The notes beneath the pieces are model-generated. The model saw nothing but the letters and a program-made list of their open reading frames with translations. It ran no database searches and was not told the DNA's origin. Shown here one piece after another: positions 1 through 5,751 of a stretch of DNA of 7,143 nt (its first letter is position 1; every line of letters begins with the position of its first letter). This DNA comes from an uncultured Mucispirillum sp. (GTDB lineage Bacteria; Chrysiogenota; Deferribacteres; Deferribacterales; Mucispirillaceae). Where the stretch lies: NCBI GenBank assembly GCA_945929285.1, contig CAMEOC010000053.1, positions 1 through 7,143 on the forward strand. Direction: 5' to 3'. Position numbers and translations under genes: made by a program.

Positions 1-1
1 A

Positions 2-478
2 ACAAACTTACTGTCATTAAATGGAGCAATTGATGCAGCAATAGATGGAGAACACGGAAAAGGCTTTGCAGTTGTTGCAGATAAAGAAAGAAAATTAGCA
101 GAAAAAACCCAAGATTCTTTAGGGCAGATAAATAATACTATTAACGGCGTATTACAAGGTATTGTAAAAGCCAGTAAAACTATTACTGCCAATTCTGAAG
201 AAATATATAAAATGGTGGAAACTGCTGATGTGGTTAGAAGAAGTGCAACAGAATTAACTGAAAGCATGAAAGAAGTTGCACTTGTGGCAGAAAACTCCAT
301 GACAAGCTCGCAAAATATTGACGGCAAATCAAAAGAGATGATAGAAGGCTTAGGCCACATTAACGGTGCTATTTCAGAAATTGCAGAGCAAATGAATAGA
401 ATGAATACATATGCTGATGAAATAGAAAGCCATGTTACAGAACTTAAAAACGCCTTATCTGTTTTTAAACTAGACTAA
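2..478 (+). CDS. Methyl-accepting chemotaxis protein, C-terminal signalling domain (5' end outside window)
   Basis: This is the C-terminal 158 residues of an MCP, a receptor that controls the CheA kinase through CheW at the hairpin tip of a long cytoplasmic coiled coil. The reading frame is open from the first bases, so the gene starts upstream of the window; internal ATGs such as 212 are not real starts. The first residues, TNLLSLNGAIDAAIDGE, are the signalling tip, followed by GKGFAVVADKERKLAEKT and the descending helix, ending KNALSVFKLD. The distance from tip to stop is almost the same as in the MCP at 1116-3012 (159 against 158 codons), so the two are collinear paralogues. The tip is unusually divergent: relative to the common pattern [14 protein letters not shown] it has Gly, Asp and Ile where Ala, Glu and Arg are expected, and KE replaces the usual EV after VVAD. 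These positions touch CheW/CheA or partner receptors in well-studied MCPs, so the protein may be impaired or decaying. No stop or frameshift is visible in this part. Confidence 0.85.
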   Translation, partial: TNLLSLNGAIDAAIDGEHGKGFAVVADKERKLAEKTQDSLGQINNTINGVLQGIVKASKTITANSEEIYKMVETADVVRRSATELTESMKEVALVAENSMTSSQNIDGKSKEMIEGLGHINGAISEIAEQMNRMNTYADEIESHVTELKNALSVFKLD

Positions 479-494
479 ACCAAACTCTTAAAAA

Positions 495-529
495 GCTGGT
501 AAATAATTAAATTTACCAGCATTTTTTTT
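495..529 (+). terminator. Rho-independent terminator after the first MCP
   Basis: A perfect 10-bp stem (gctggtaaat, 495-504, with atttaccagc, 511-520) closes a 6-nt loop and is followed by eight T residues (522-529). It lies 17 nt after the MCP stop codon and separates that gene from the next transcription unit. Confidence 0.93.
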
Positions 530-567
530 GACAAACACAAATAATTTTATCTTATTAAATATTTCTC

Positions 568-597
568 TTGAAAGAATTATATAAATTGTATTATAAT
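568..597 (+). promoter_or_regulatory. Sigma-70-type promoter for the flavin-binding protein gene
   Basis: A -35 TTGAAA (568-573) and a -10 TATAAT (592-597) are separated by 18 nt, placing the start of transcription near 604 and giving a leader of about 54 nt. A perfect TTGACA (528-533) overlaps the preceding terminator but has no equally good -10 at the right distance, so the downstream pair is preferred. In such AT-rich DNA this is a prediction only. Confidence 0.5.
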
Positions 598-603
598 AGT
601 TAT

Positions 604-620
604 CATATAAAATTTATATG
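604..620. promoter_or_regulatory. Palindrome at the predicted transcription start, possible operator
   Basis: An 8-bp perfect inverted repeat, catataaa / tttatatg, with a one-base centre lies immediately downstream of the TATAAT at 592-597. The position suits a repressor site. The arms are almost pure A/T, however, and palindromes of this kind occur by chance in this composition. Confidence 0.22.
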
Positions 621-657
621 AAAATATAAAAGTGTTATAATATAATGGAGTGCTTAT

Positions 658-1062
658 ATGAATAGTGAAGTTAGGGAATTTTTGGAACATAACCCAATTT
701 TAATGATAGCGAATGTTGGCCAAGACGGGCTTCCAAAAATAAGACCGATGATAACTTTAGGCATATACTTAAATACAATATGGTTTGCAGTTACAAAAGA
801 TAAACAGCTTTATAATGAGCTTATTAATGATAATAATGTGGAGCTTTGTGCCGTTACCCTTAGCCGCTGGATAAGGATAACAGGTAAAGCCATATTTGAA
901 AAAGATAAAAAGCTTGTTTCCCATGTGCGTGAAAATTCAGACATTATGGAAAAGTTTTATAAAAAGAAAAACCAAGATGATGGGGATGTGGAAGTTTTTT
1001 ATATAGAAATAGAGAAGGGTATGCTTTCAGATAATGATAGAGATTATAAAATAGAGTTTTAA
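658..1062 (+). CDS. Pyridoxamine 5'-phosphate oxidase-like FMN-binding protein
   Basis: A 134-residue protein matching the small split-barrel flavin-binding family (PPOX-related, Pfam PF01243 type). Members bind FMN or a related cofactor and act as oxidoreductases or cofactor carriers; the substrate cannot be told from sequence. The recognisable pattern is the N-terminal strand pair NPILMIANVGQDGLPKIRPM (residues 12-31, like the family's a-T-v-d-G-P-h-v-R-P), then IWFAVTKDKQLYNEL (41-55) and WIRITGKAIFEKD (71-83), where the phosphate-binding part of the barrel is expected. The length is normal for the single-domain family, and no signal peptide or membrane segment is present, so it is cytoplasmic. 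The start at 658 has GGAG (647-650) seven bases upstream. No clear terminator separates it from the MCP pseudogene 53 nt downstream, so the two may once have been co-transcribed. I infer a general redox or detoxification role and no more. Confidence 0.82.
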   Translation: MNSEVREFLEHNPILMIANVGQDGLPKIRPMITLGIYLNTIWFAVTKDKQLYNELINDNNVELCAVTLSRWIRITGKAIFEKDKKLVSHVRENSDIMEKFYKKKNQDDGDVEVFYIEIEKGMLSDNDRDYKIEF

Positions 1063-1086
1063 TATTTATAAAAGATTCAGTGGAAT

Positions 1087-1100
1087 ATTTACTTGTAAAT
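1087..1100. promoter_or_regulatory. Small palindrome just upstream of the broken MCP
   Basis: A perfect inverted repeat atttac-tt-gtaaat lies directly before the ribosome binding site (1102-1108) of the MCP pseudogene. It could be an operator or a weak mRNA hairpin. The arms are short and AT-rich, so support is slight. Confidence 0.18.
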
Positions 1101-1115
1101 TGAGGGGGAAAGTAA

Positions 1116-3012
1116 ATGAAAAGGCTATCAAATCTTAAATTAAAAACAAAAATAATTATTAATGCCATTGCACTGGTGTTTCCACTTCATTTTTAGCTTT
1201 TGTTTCCATTATTGGTATATATTTGGTGCAAAATGCAGCAAAAGAAAGTGAAGAATATTATGCTCCTATTATTAACCAGGCAATTATAATAAATAATGAT
1301 TTTATAGTTTCCACCGCTCTTTTTTCTAAATATATTCAAGAACCTACTGAAGAAAATGTATCATAATATGAAAAACAGCTTTCAGCTTTAACAGAACATT
1401 TTAATGAGTTAAAAGATTTAGTATCAGATGATGTGCGTGCAGAGATGATAGCACCTTTACTGGTAGATTTCCAGGAACAGCTTAGAATGTATGGGGATTC
1501 TTCCATTACTCTTTTAATGCAAAAATCAAAACTTAATAATGTGCAAAGTAAGCTAAATACCAGCCTTGATGGCTTTATTGCAGCAGCAACGACTTTTTTA
1601 AACTCAATTTATGATAATATACTAAATTCTGCAAACCCGGAAGTAGAAAGGCGTATCCCCAGGGTGCAGGATATGGTGGCTGTTATTGACGGCATGAAAG
1701 ATGCAATATATGAAATAAAAGTGTATATACTGCTAATATTGATAATAAAAATGATATAATTAAAAATATAAATACCATAAAATATACAGTGGAAAGGCTG
1801 TATAATCAAACTAAAGTACCTGTTATAAAAGATTTAGCAAAAAATGCTCTTGATTAAACAAATAATATGCTAAAACTTACAAGGCAAATCTTTAGAGAAA
1901 TAGATAGGATGAATACTGGGAATATAGAGGAAGAATCATCAGCTACCAGTGTTCGCGATTATATAAACTCTATAAACTCTATGGCATCTAATTTAATGGT
2001 GGAAGCAAGCACATATATTGTAAATATTGCCAATAAAATATTTATAACCTTAATTAAAAACTTAACAGAAGGGGACGACGACTTAACAAAAAGAGTGGAT
2101 GCTAAAACTAAAGATGAGTTTGGTATTTTAGCAGGCTTTATTAATACTTTTATTGATAATGTGTAGCATATTATAAAAGAAGTGCAACAGGTTTCATATG
2201 AAGTTACTTCCGGCACAAATCAGCTGGCTTCTGTTGCAGAGTAGCTACAAACAACCTTTCAATCTCAAACAGAGCAGATAGCTGGAATTTCCACAAATAT
2301 GATAAACCTATCATCTTTAAGTGAGCAGGTATCACATAGCTTAAGCCAAAGTTCTCAAATGGTGCAAAATACCACTGTGCTTACTCAGGAAGGAGCTGTT
2401 TCATTATCAAGCATTAGAAATGAAATGAAAGTTACTAGTGAAAATACTAATAACCTGGCAAAAATAATTTTATCTCTTTCAGAAAGTTCTGAAGATATTG
2501 GTAGAATATTAACAGTTATTAACGATATAGCAGACCAGACAAACTTACTGGCATTAGATGCAGCAATAGAAGCAGCACGTGCAGGAGAGGCAGGTAGAGG
2601 CTTTGCTGTGGTGGCAGATGAAGTAAGAAAGCTAGCAGAAAGAACATCTATTGCTACTAAGGAAATATCATCTATTATTACTTCACTCCAGCAGGAAAGT
2701 GATAATGCTGCAAAAAATATGGAAACCACATCACAGTCTATTGATGAAGGCTCTAGTAAAGTAGAAAAAACATTATCAGACTTTAAAGAAGTGGTGGAAG
2801 GCATAAATAATGCTAATAATGATATTGAAAATATTACAAATATGGTAGATAACCAAAATAACTCTATACAAGATGTTACCACAAATACTGGCAGTATTAA
2901 TGCTGGTATTTCAGAATCTAATGCGGCTATTATAGAAGTTACCAAAACAGTAGACCACCTGCAGCAAAAAACTTCCAGTTTAGAGCAAATTTTAAGGCAG
3001 TTTAAAGTATAA
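1116..3012 (+). pseudogene. Methyl-accepting chemotaxis protein, broken by two frameshifts and four stops
   Basis: Reconstructed, this is an MCP of about 630 residues. The start ATG at 1116 has a strong GAGGGGG (1102-1108). The N-terminus MKRLSNLKLKTKI plus a hydrophobic stretch is a typical receptor anchor. A helical sensor region follows (about 1230-2030), then a HAMP remnant ending LTEGDDDLTKRV with DEFG (about 2065-2130) and a complete signalling domain ending QILRQFKV. Lesions: a missing base at about 1179-1181 (the original frame ends at TAG 1194); TAA at 1364; a missing base at about 1726-1729; TAA at 1855; TAG at 2164; TAG at 2242. All four stops sit where Gln fits and are one C-to-T change away from CAA or CAG. 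No second membrane helix is visible before HAMP, suggesting a further in-frame deletion. The tip [18 protein letters not shown] is canonical except for Asp (GAT, 2557-2559) in place of the near-invariant Asn. The open frame 2299-3012 (237 aa) could yield a soluble signalling fragment if translated, but its ATG lacks a good ribosome binding site. Confidence 0.92.
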
Positions 3013-3031
3013 AATATAAACTTTACTTTTT

Positions 3032-3060
3032 AAGGGGCTTTAGCATATGCTCCCTTTTTT
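3032..3060 (+). terminator. Probable terminator after the MCP pseudogene
   Basis: AAGGG(G) at 3032-3037 pairs with (T)CCCTT at 3051-3056, an inner self-complementary agcatatgct (3042-3051) can fold as an alternative, and six T residues follow (3055-3060). The stem is short, so it is weaker than the hairpin at 3153-3189. It begins 20 nt after the MCP stop. Confidence 0.6.
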
Positions 3061-3152
3061 ATTGCTGATATAAAAGAGATAAATACATAAAGAAATATTA
3101 AATATCTAAATATGGATATACTTAAAGATAAACTTATATAAAAGTATAAATT

Positions 3153-3189
3153 AAAAACCCCCTCTATAAAATATAGAAGGGGTTTTTTT
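3153..3189. terminator. Bidirectional terminator between the MCP pseudogene and msrAB
   Basis: A 16-position stem with one mismatch (3153-3168 against 3172-3187) has a CCCC/GGGG core and a 3-nt loop. It is flanked by A5 on the left (3153-3157) and T7 on the right (3183-3189), so it can stop transcription from both sides. It lies 25 nt beyond the stop codon of the minus-strand msrAB gene and also serves rightward read-through from the MCP region. Confidence 0.88.
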
Positions 3190-3213
3190 GAGGAGAGGTA
3201 TGAGAAATTACTA

Positions 3214-4344
3214 CTAATCTACTAAATGTATCAAATGGCCGTAGCCTTCCTTAATCATATCTTCTTTTGGTATAAACCTAAGGGATGCACTGTTTATACA
3301 GTAACGCATACCGCCTTTATCTTTTGGACCGTCATTAAATAAGTGGCCTAAGTGAGAATCACCAAATTTACTTCTTACTTCTGTTCTAACCATTCCATGG
3401 CTTGTATCTCTATTTTCTGCTAACTCTGTGCCATCAATTGGTTTTGTAAAGCTTGGCCAGCCAGAGCCAGAATCATATTTATCCTTTGAAGAAAAAAGCG
3501 GCTCACCAGTTGTTATATCCACATATATGCCTTTTCTTTTATTATCCCAGTATTCGTTTCTAAATGGCGGTTCTGTGCCATTTTTTTGTGTTACTTTATA
3601 CTGCATAGCTGTAAGCTTTTCTTTTAATTCATCTTCGCTTGGCTGCACAAATTCTTTTTTATAAGAGATATTGTTATGCAGGTTTCTATCCACTGCTTTT
3701 TTAGCTTCTTCAAATTTATCTTTACCTATGTGGCAGTAGCCAAATGGGTTTTTATCAAGATAGCTTTGGTGGTATTCTTCTGCCTTATAATAGTTTGTAA
3801 TAGGTAAAAGCTCTATGGCAATTTTTTGCCCCTTATATTGTTTTGCTAATTCTTTTAAAGAATTTTCTGCAATATTTTTTTGTGTATCATCTAAATAATA
3901 TATACCTGTTCTATACTGAATGCCCCTATCGTTACCTTGTTTATTAACTGAGGTTGGGTCTATTATTTTATAATACATATCAAGTATAAAAGGCAGGCTT
4001 ACAATATTTTCATCGTAAACTATATGCACTGTTTCTGCATGGTTTGTGTTTCTATAAACCACATCTTCATATGTTGGGTTTTCTGTTTTTCCATTGGCAT
4101 ATCCCACATCTGTGGCAACTACACCATTTATAGATGCAAAATATTTTTCCACACCCCAAAAACAGCCACCAGCTAAGTAAATTTCTTTATATCCTTCTTT
4201 CATATTTGCTTTTAATTCTGCCACATTTGAAGGCAACCCTGTATTAATTGTATTTTTGTTTTTTTCTGCCATGCTTTCTCTCTGACTAAATACAACAGCA
4301 ACTATTACAAGGAAAGCAATTACAACTAATAAATATCTTTTCAT
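3214..4344 (-). CDS. msrAB: Exported peptide methionine sulfoxide reductase MsrA-MsrB fusion
   Basis: A 376-residue two-domain enzyme that reduces both diastereomers of methionine sulfoxide in oxidised proteins: MsrA the S form, MsrB the R form. Residues 4-20 are a hydrophobic signal or anchor ([16 protein letters not shown]), so it acts outside the cytoplasmic membrane. The MsrA domain (about 54-210) has the GGCFWG motif with catalytic Cys61 and a C-terminal FGYCHIG giving resolving Cys204. The MsrB domain (about 235-360) has [24 protein letters not shown] and [11 protein letters not shown] with catalytic Cys349. Only three cysteines are present. The position that is the resolving Cys in the Neisseria-type domain (SGCGWPSF) is Ser294, and the zinc-binding CXXC pairs of other MsrBs are absent. 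Unlike Neisseria PilB there is no thioredoxin-like domain, so an external periplasmic reductant is needed. AAGGAGG (4356-4350) lies five bases before the ATG. The gene is monocistronic, with a terminator at 3153-3189; the stop is a tandem TAG. Confidence 0.96.
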   Translation of the reverse strand: MKRYLLVVIAFLVIVAVVFSQRESMAEKNKNTINTGLPSNVAELKANMKEGYKEIYLAGGCFWGVEKYFASINGVVATDVGYANGKTENPTYEDVVYRNTNHAETVHIVYDENIVSLPFILDMYYKIIDPTSVNKQGNDRGIQYRTGIYYLDDTQKNIAENSLKELAKQYKGQKIAIELLPITNYYKAEEYHQSYLDKNPFGYCHIGKDKFEEAKKAVDRNLHNNISYKKEFVQPSEDELKEKLTAMQYKVTQKNGTEPPFRNEYWDNKRKGIYVDITTGEPLFSSKDKYDSGSGWPSFTKPIDGTELAENRDTSHGMVRTEVRSKFGDSHLGHLFNDGPKDKGGMRYCINSASLRFIPKEDMIKEGYGHLIHLVD

Positions 4345-4382
4345 AAATACCTCCTTGCTTTTTTTTATTTAATTTATATACT

Positions 4383-4411
4383 ATTATACTAGTAATTAAA
4401 ATAAATTTAGA
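4383..4411 (-). promoter_or_regulatory. Candidate msrAB promoter
   Basis: On the minus strand a TATAAT (4388-4383) is preceded 17 nt upstream by a poor -35, TCTAAA (4411-4406). The -10 is perfect but the -35 is weak, which suits a regulated promoter. The region between 4345 and 4464 must also contain a rightward promoter for the lipoprotein gene; a CATAAT at 4432-4437 is the best -10 seen for it, with no convincing -35. Confidence 0.35.
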
Positions 4412-4421
4412 ATTATTCTAC
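4407..4421. promoter_or_regulatory. Fur/PerR-family-like operator upstream of msrAB
   Basis: The 15-mer TTAGAATTATTCTAC contains a perfect 6-1-6 palindrome (4408-4413 / 4415-4420) with the AATnATT core of Fur-family boxes. It matches 11 of the 14 defined positions of the PerR box TTATAATnATTATAA known from Bacillus. It overlaps the predicted msrAB -35, where repressor binding would block transcription. Peroxide control of a methionine sulfoxide reductase makes biological sense. Against it: the region is very AT-rich, and a palindrome this size has an appreciable chance of arising at random. Confidence 0.35.
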
Positions 4422-4464
4422 ATAATTTATACATAATAGTAATTATTATTATTTTGAGTTTTAA

Positions 4465-5313
4465 ATGAAAGAAAAAATATTTATGATTATTGTGGTATTA
4501 TTCCTTATTTCCTGTGGTGAAGTTTTTAATAATACTGCTGATTTGGAAGATTCCACAAGTTATGGTTTAGGACTTTATAATGAGCCAATATTAGTAGGCG
4601 ATATAGTAGAAAAAGCTGCTAACGATATATATGTTTCAGGGCAGGATGTGGAAAATAATTTTCCAACTGTTACATTAAAGCCAAATGGCACAACTTTAGT
4701 AAATGGTGCATTATCTCCAATATCTGTTAAACATGCTTCTACCTTTGAAGTAGTTTCTGCCATATCTGATAATATACATGTTATTACTTCCTGCCATACA
4801 GGTTTAGCAAATAATAACTGTATGTCTACTTTTACATATACTCCCAAATGTAACGGCCAGGTGTTTTCAAGGGTTAAATTACAGGCAGATACTGGCGGAG
4901 CTAAAGTTATTAATGTTATAGGTAATGCAGAAAATTTCCCAAAACAATGTGAAAAAGATTTAGATGATAATATAACTATGACAATATCAGATTCACATCA
5001 TCAGTTTAAAAATATAAATGAAATATTTTATTTTTCCATAGATATAGATAAGCCTGCAAAAAACGGATATAAATATAGTGCAAATGGAGCAGTAAACGGC
5101 TTTTACTATTCTTATGAATGTTTTTATAACAATAATAAAAAATGCACTGGTTTTGTAAAATTTACTGGGAAAATAGGGGCATATCAGTGTATGGGAGCAA
5201 CAGAGCTTAATTTAAAAATTAGGGCAGATTATTTTGAAGGGGCAAAATCTGTAAATCTTAATGTAAAAGGTTTTGGCATAGGTAGAGATAAGAACTATAA
5301 ATGCCAGCAATAA
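4465..5313 (+). CDS. Cysteine-rich lipoprotein with a duplicated four-cysteine module
   Basis: A 282-residue predicted lipoprotein of unknown function. The N-terminus MKEK plus a hydrophobic run ends in the lipobox LISC, so Cys17 is the expected lipidated residue and the mature protein is attached to a membrane on the outside of the cell or in the periplasm. Eight further cysteines fall into two sets with similar spacing: 110, 119, 129, 162 and 219, 227, 242, 280. Each third cysteine is followed by a related strand pattern, VKLQADTGGAKVINVIGNA (137-155) against LKIRADYFEGAKSVNLNVKGF (250-270), so the mature part looks like a tandem duplication of a beta-rich, disulfide-bonded domain of about 110 residues. 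No repeat family is recognised. The gene is divergent from msrAB. The ribosome binding site is poor (only GAG at 4456-4458), unlike most neighbours. No terminator is evident before the sigma-28 promoter that starts 5 nt after its stop. Confidence 0.82.
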   Translation: MKEKIFMIIVVLFLISCGEVFNNTADLEDSTSYGLGLYNEPILVGDIVEKAANDIYVSGQDVENNFPTVTLKPNGTTLVNGALSPISVKHASTFEVVSAISDNIHVITSCHTGLANNNCMSTFTYTPKCNGQVFSRVKLQADTGGAKVINVIGNAENFPKQCEKDLDDNITMTISDSHHQFKNINEIFYFSIDIDKPAKNGYKYSANGAVNGFYYSYECFYNNNKKCTGFVKFTGKIGAYQCMGATELNLKIRADYFEGAKSVNLNVKGFGIGRDKNYKCQQ

Positions 5314-5317
5314 AAGC

Positions 5318-5344
5318 TAAATAAATTTTAAAAAATGCCGATAA
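5318..5344 (+). promoter_or_regulatory. Sigma-28 (FliA) flagellar-class promoter
   Basis: TAAA (5318-5321), 15 nt, then GCCGATAA (5337-5344) is an exact match to the core of the FliA consensus TAAA-N15-GCCGATAA. Transcription would start near 5351, so the leader before the ATG at 5400 is about 49 nt. No other GCCGATAA on either strand was noticed in the window, and the GC-containing -10 stands out against the AT-rich background. The gene it drives is therefore expected to be expressed with late flagellar and chemotaxis genes. Confidence 0.8.
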
Positions 5345-5359
5345 GTGTATTAGTAGTAG

Positions 5360-5398
5360 ATATGCAGGGACGCATATTTTTAATGCATGGAGGCATTA
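5360..5398 (+). promoter_or_regulatory. Tandem-hairpin mRNA leader, probable CsrA/RsmA binding sites
   Basis: Two hairpins fill the leader. Hairpin 1: atatgc (5360-5365) with gcatat (5372-5377), loop AGGGAC. Hairpin 2: taatgc (5381-5386) with gcatta (5393-5398), loop ATGGAG. The cores atgcagggacgcat (5362-5375) and atgcatggaggcat (5383-5396) agree at 12 of 14 positions. Both present ANGGA in a six-base loop, the known CsrA recognition form; against RUACARGGAUGU the sites score 9/12 and 8/12 by eye. The GGA triplets are 21 nt apart. The second is part of the Shine-Dalgarno GGAGG (5389-5393), six bases before the start, so binding there would block translation. Two sites with one on the ribosome binding site is the arrangement known for flagellin (hag) mRNA in Bacillus. 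That a CsrA protein exists in this organism is inferred, not seen. Confidence 0.6.
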
Positions 5399-5399
5399 T

Positions 5400-5723
5400 A
5401 TGGATTTATTTATACCTTATATAGCAACAGTAGAGCCTGCAGCACCAGTTGCAGATAGTAAAAATAGTATTTTAAATTATAGTAATTTATCTGTGCCTGC
5501 TCAAAACAGCTTTCAAAAAGTATATTTTGAAGAACTTGCTAGAAAATGTTATGAAGAAAACGGCAATTTTGATAATATTTCAAATATGGCTCGCATTCAT
5601 TATGAAGAATATTACGGTGCAGGAAGCACAAGAGTTAGAAGGTGGAAACTTTATTTTTTTCAATACGGTATAGTTATAAATATTGAAGAAAATAATGGCA
5701 GCCTTTTAATAAAAGCTGCCTAG
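5400..5723 (+). CDS. Unrecognised 107-residue protein under flagellar-type control
   Basis: I do not recognise this protein. The start at 5400 is set by GGAGG (5389-5393) six bases upstream. The sequence opens MDLFIPYIATVEPAAPVA with an Ala/Pro-rich segment (residues 9-18). A probable helix follows (36-53, NSFQKVYFEELARKCYEE), then an aromatic and basic stretch (GAGSTRVRRWKLYFFQYG, residues 73-90) and a short beta-like tail ending LLIKAA. There is one cysteine (Cys50) and no clear signal peptide, lipobox or membrane helix, so it is probably cytoplasmic, or exported by a flagellar-type route if at all. It does not show the sequence patterns I know for FlaG, FlgM, FliW or flagellin. The exact sigma-28 promoter and CsrA-type leader upstream imply a job linked to motility or its switch. 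It is probably monocistronic: the next gene is convergent, 28 nt away. Confidence 0.8.
   Translation: MDLFIPYIATVEPAAPVADSKNSILNYSNLSVPAQNSFQKVYFEELARKCYEENGNFDNISNMARIHYEEYYGAGSTRVRRWKLYFFQYGIVINIEENNGSLLIKAA
5697..5720. terminator. Hairpin at the 3' end of the 107-aa gene
   Basis: ggcagc (5697-5702) pairs with gctgcc (5715-5720), continued inside by tttt/aaaa around a three-base loop with one bulged C. It covers the last codons and ends just before the TAG stop (5721-5723). There is no T-run immediately after it (six T residues come only at 5737-5742), so it may be a weak terminator or a 3'-end stabiliser between the two convergent genes. Confidence 0.4.
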
Positions 5724-5751
5724 GTTATACTATATATTTTTTATAAATAAA

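Noticed and set aside
528..552. Perfect TTGACA at 528-533 as the main promoter of the flavin-protein gene
   Set aside because: No good -10 at 16-18 nt, and the hexamer is partly made of the terminator T-run; the pair at 568-597 is better.
1433..2166. Two small separate genes at 1433-1759 and 1867-2166
   Set aside because: They are open fragments of the broken MCP sensor region. Neither has a ribosome binding site, and they join into one MCP once the lesions are repaired.
1116..2298. Reassignment of TAA/TAG to glutamine, since all four internal stops fall at Gln-like positions
   Set aside because: Other genes in the window end normally at TAA or TAG at natural C-termini (for example 478, 1062, 5313, 5723 and the tandem TAG of msrAB), and the same gene also has two frameshifts. 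Ordinary pseudogene decay explains it.
2385..2945. Minus-strand open frame of 186 codons inside the MCP signalling domain
   Set aside because: It is the complement of a highly conserved MCP coding sequence in its proper frame, a codon-bias shadow with no supporting start signal.
5360..5381. Hairpin plus T5 read as a terminator for the upstream lipoprotein gene
   Set aside because: The stem is only six base pairs and the T-run is short. Its near-copy overlaps the ribosome binding site and both loops carry ANGGA, so a leader regulatory role fits better, although weak termination cannot be excluded.
5335..5424. 29-codon open frame starting MPISVLVVDMQ that overlaps the 107-aa gene
   Set aside because: No ribosome binding site, and it runs through the sigma-28 -10 element, so its start codon would lie upstream of the predicted transcript start.
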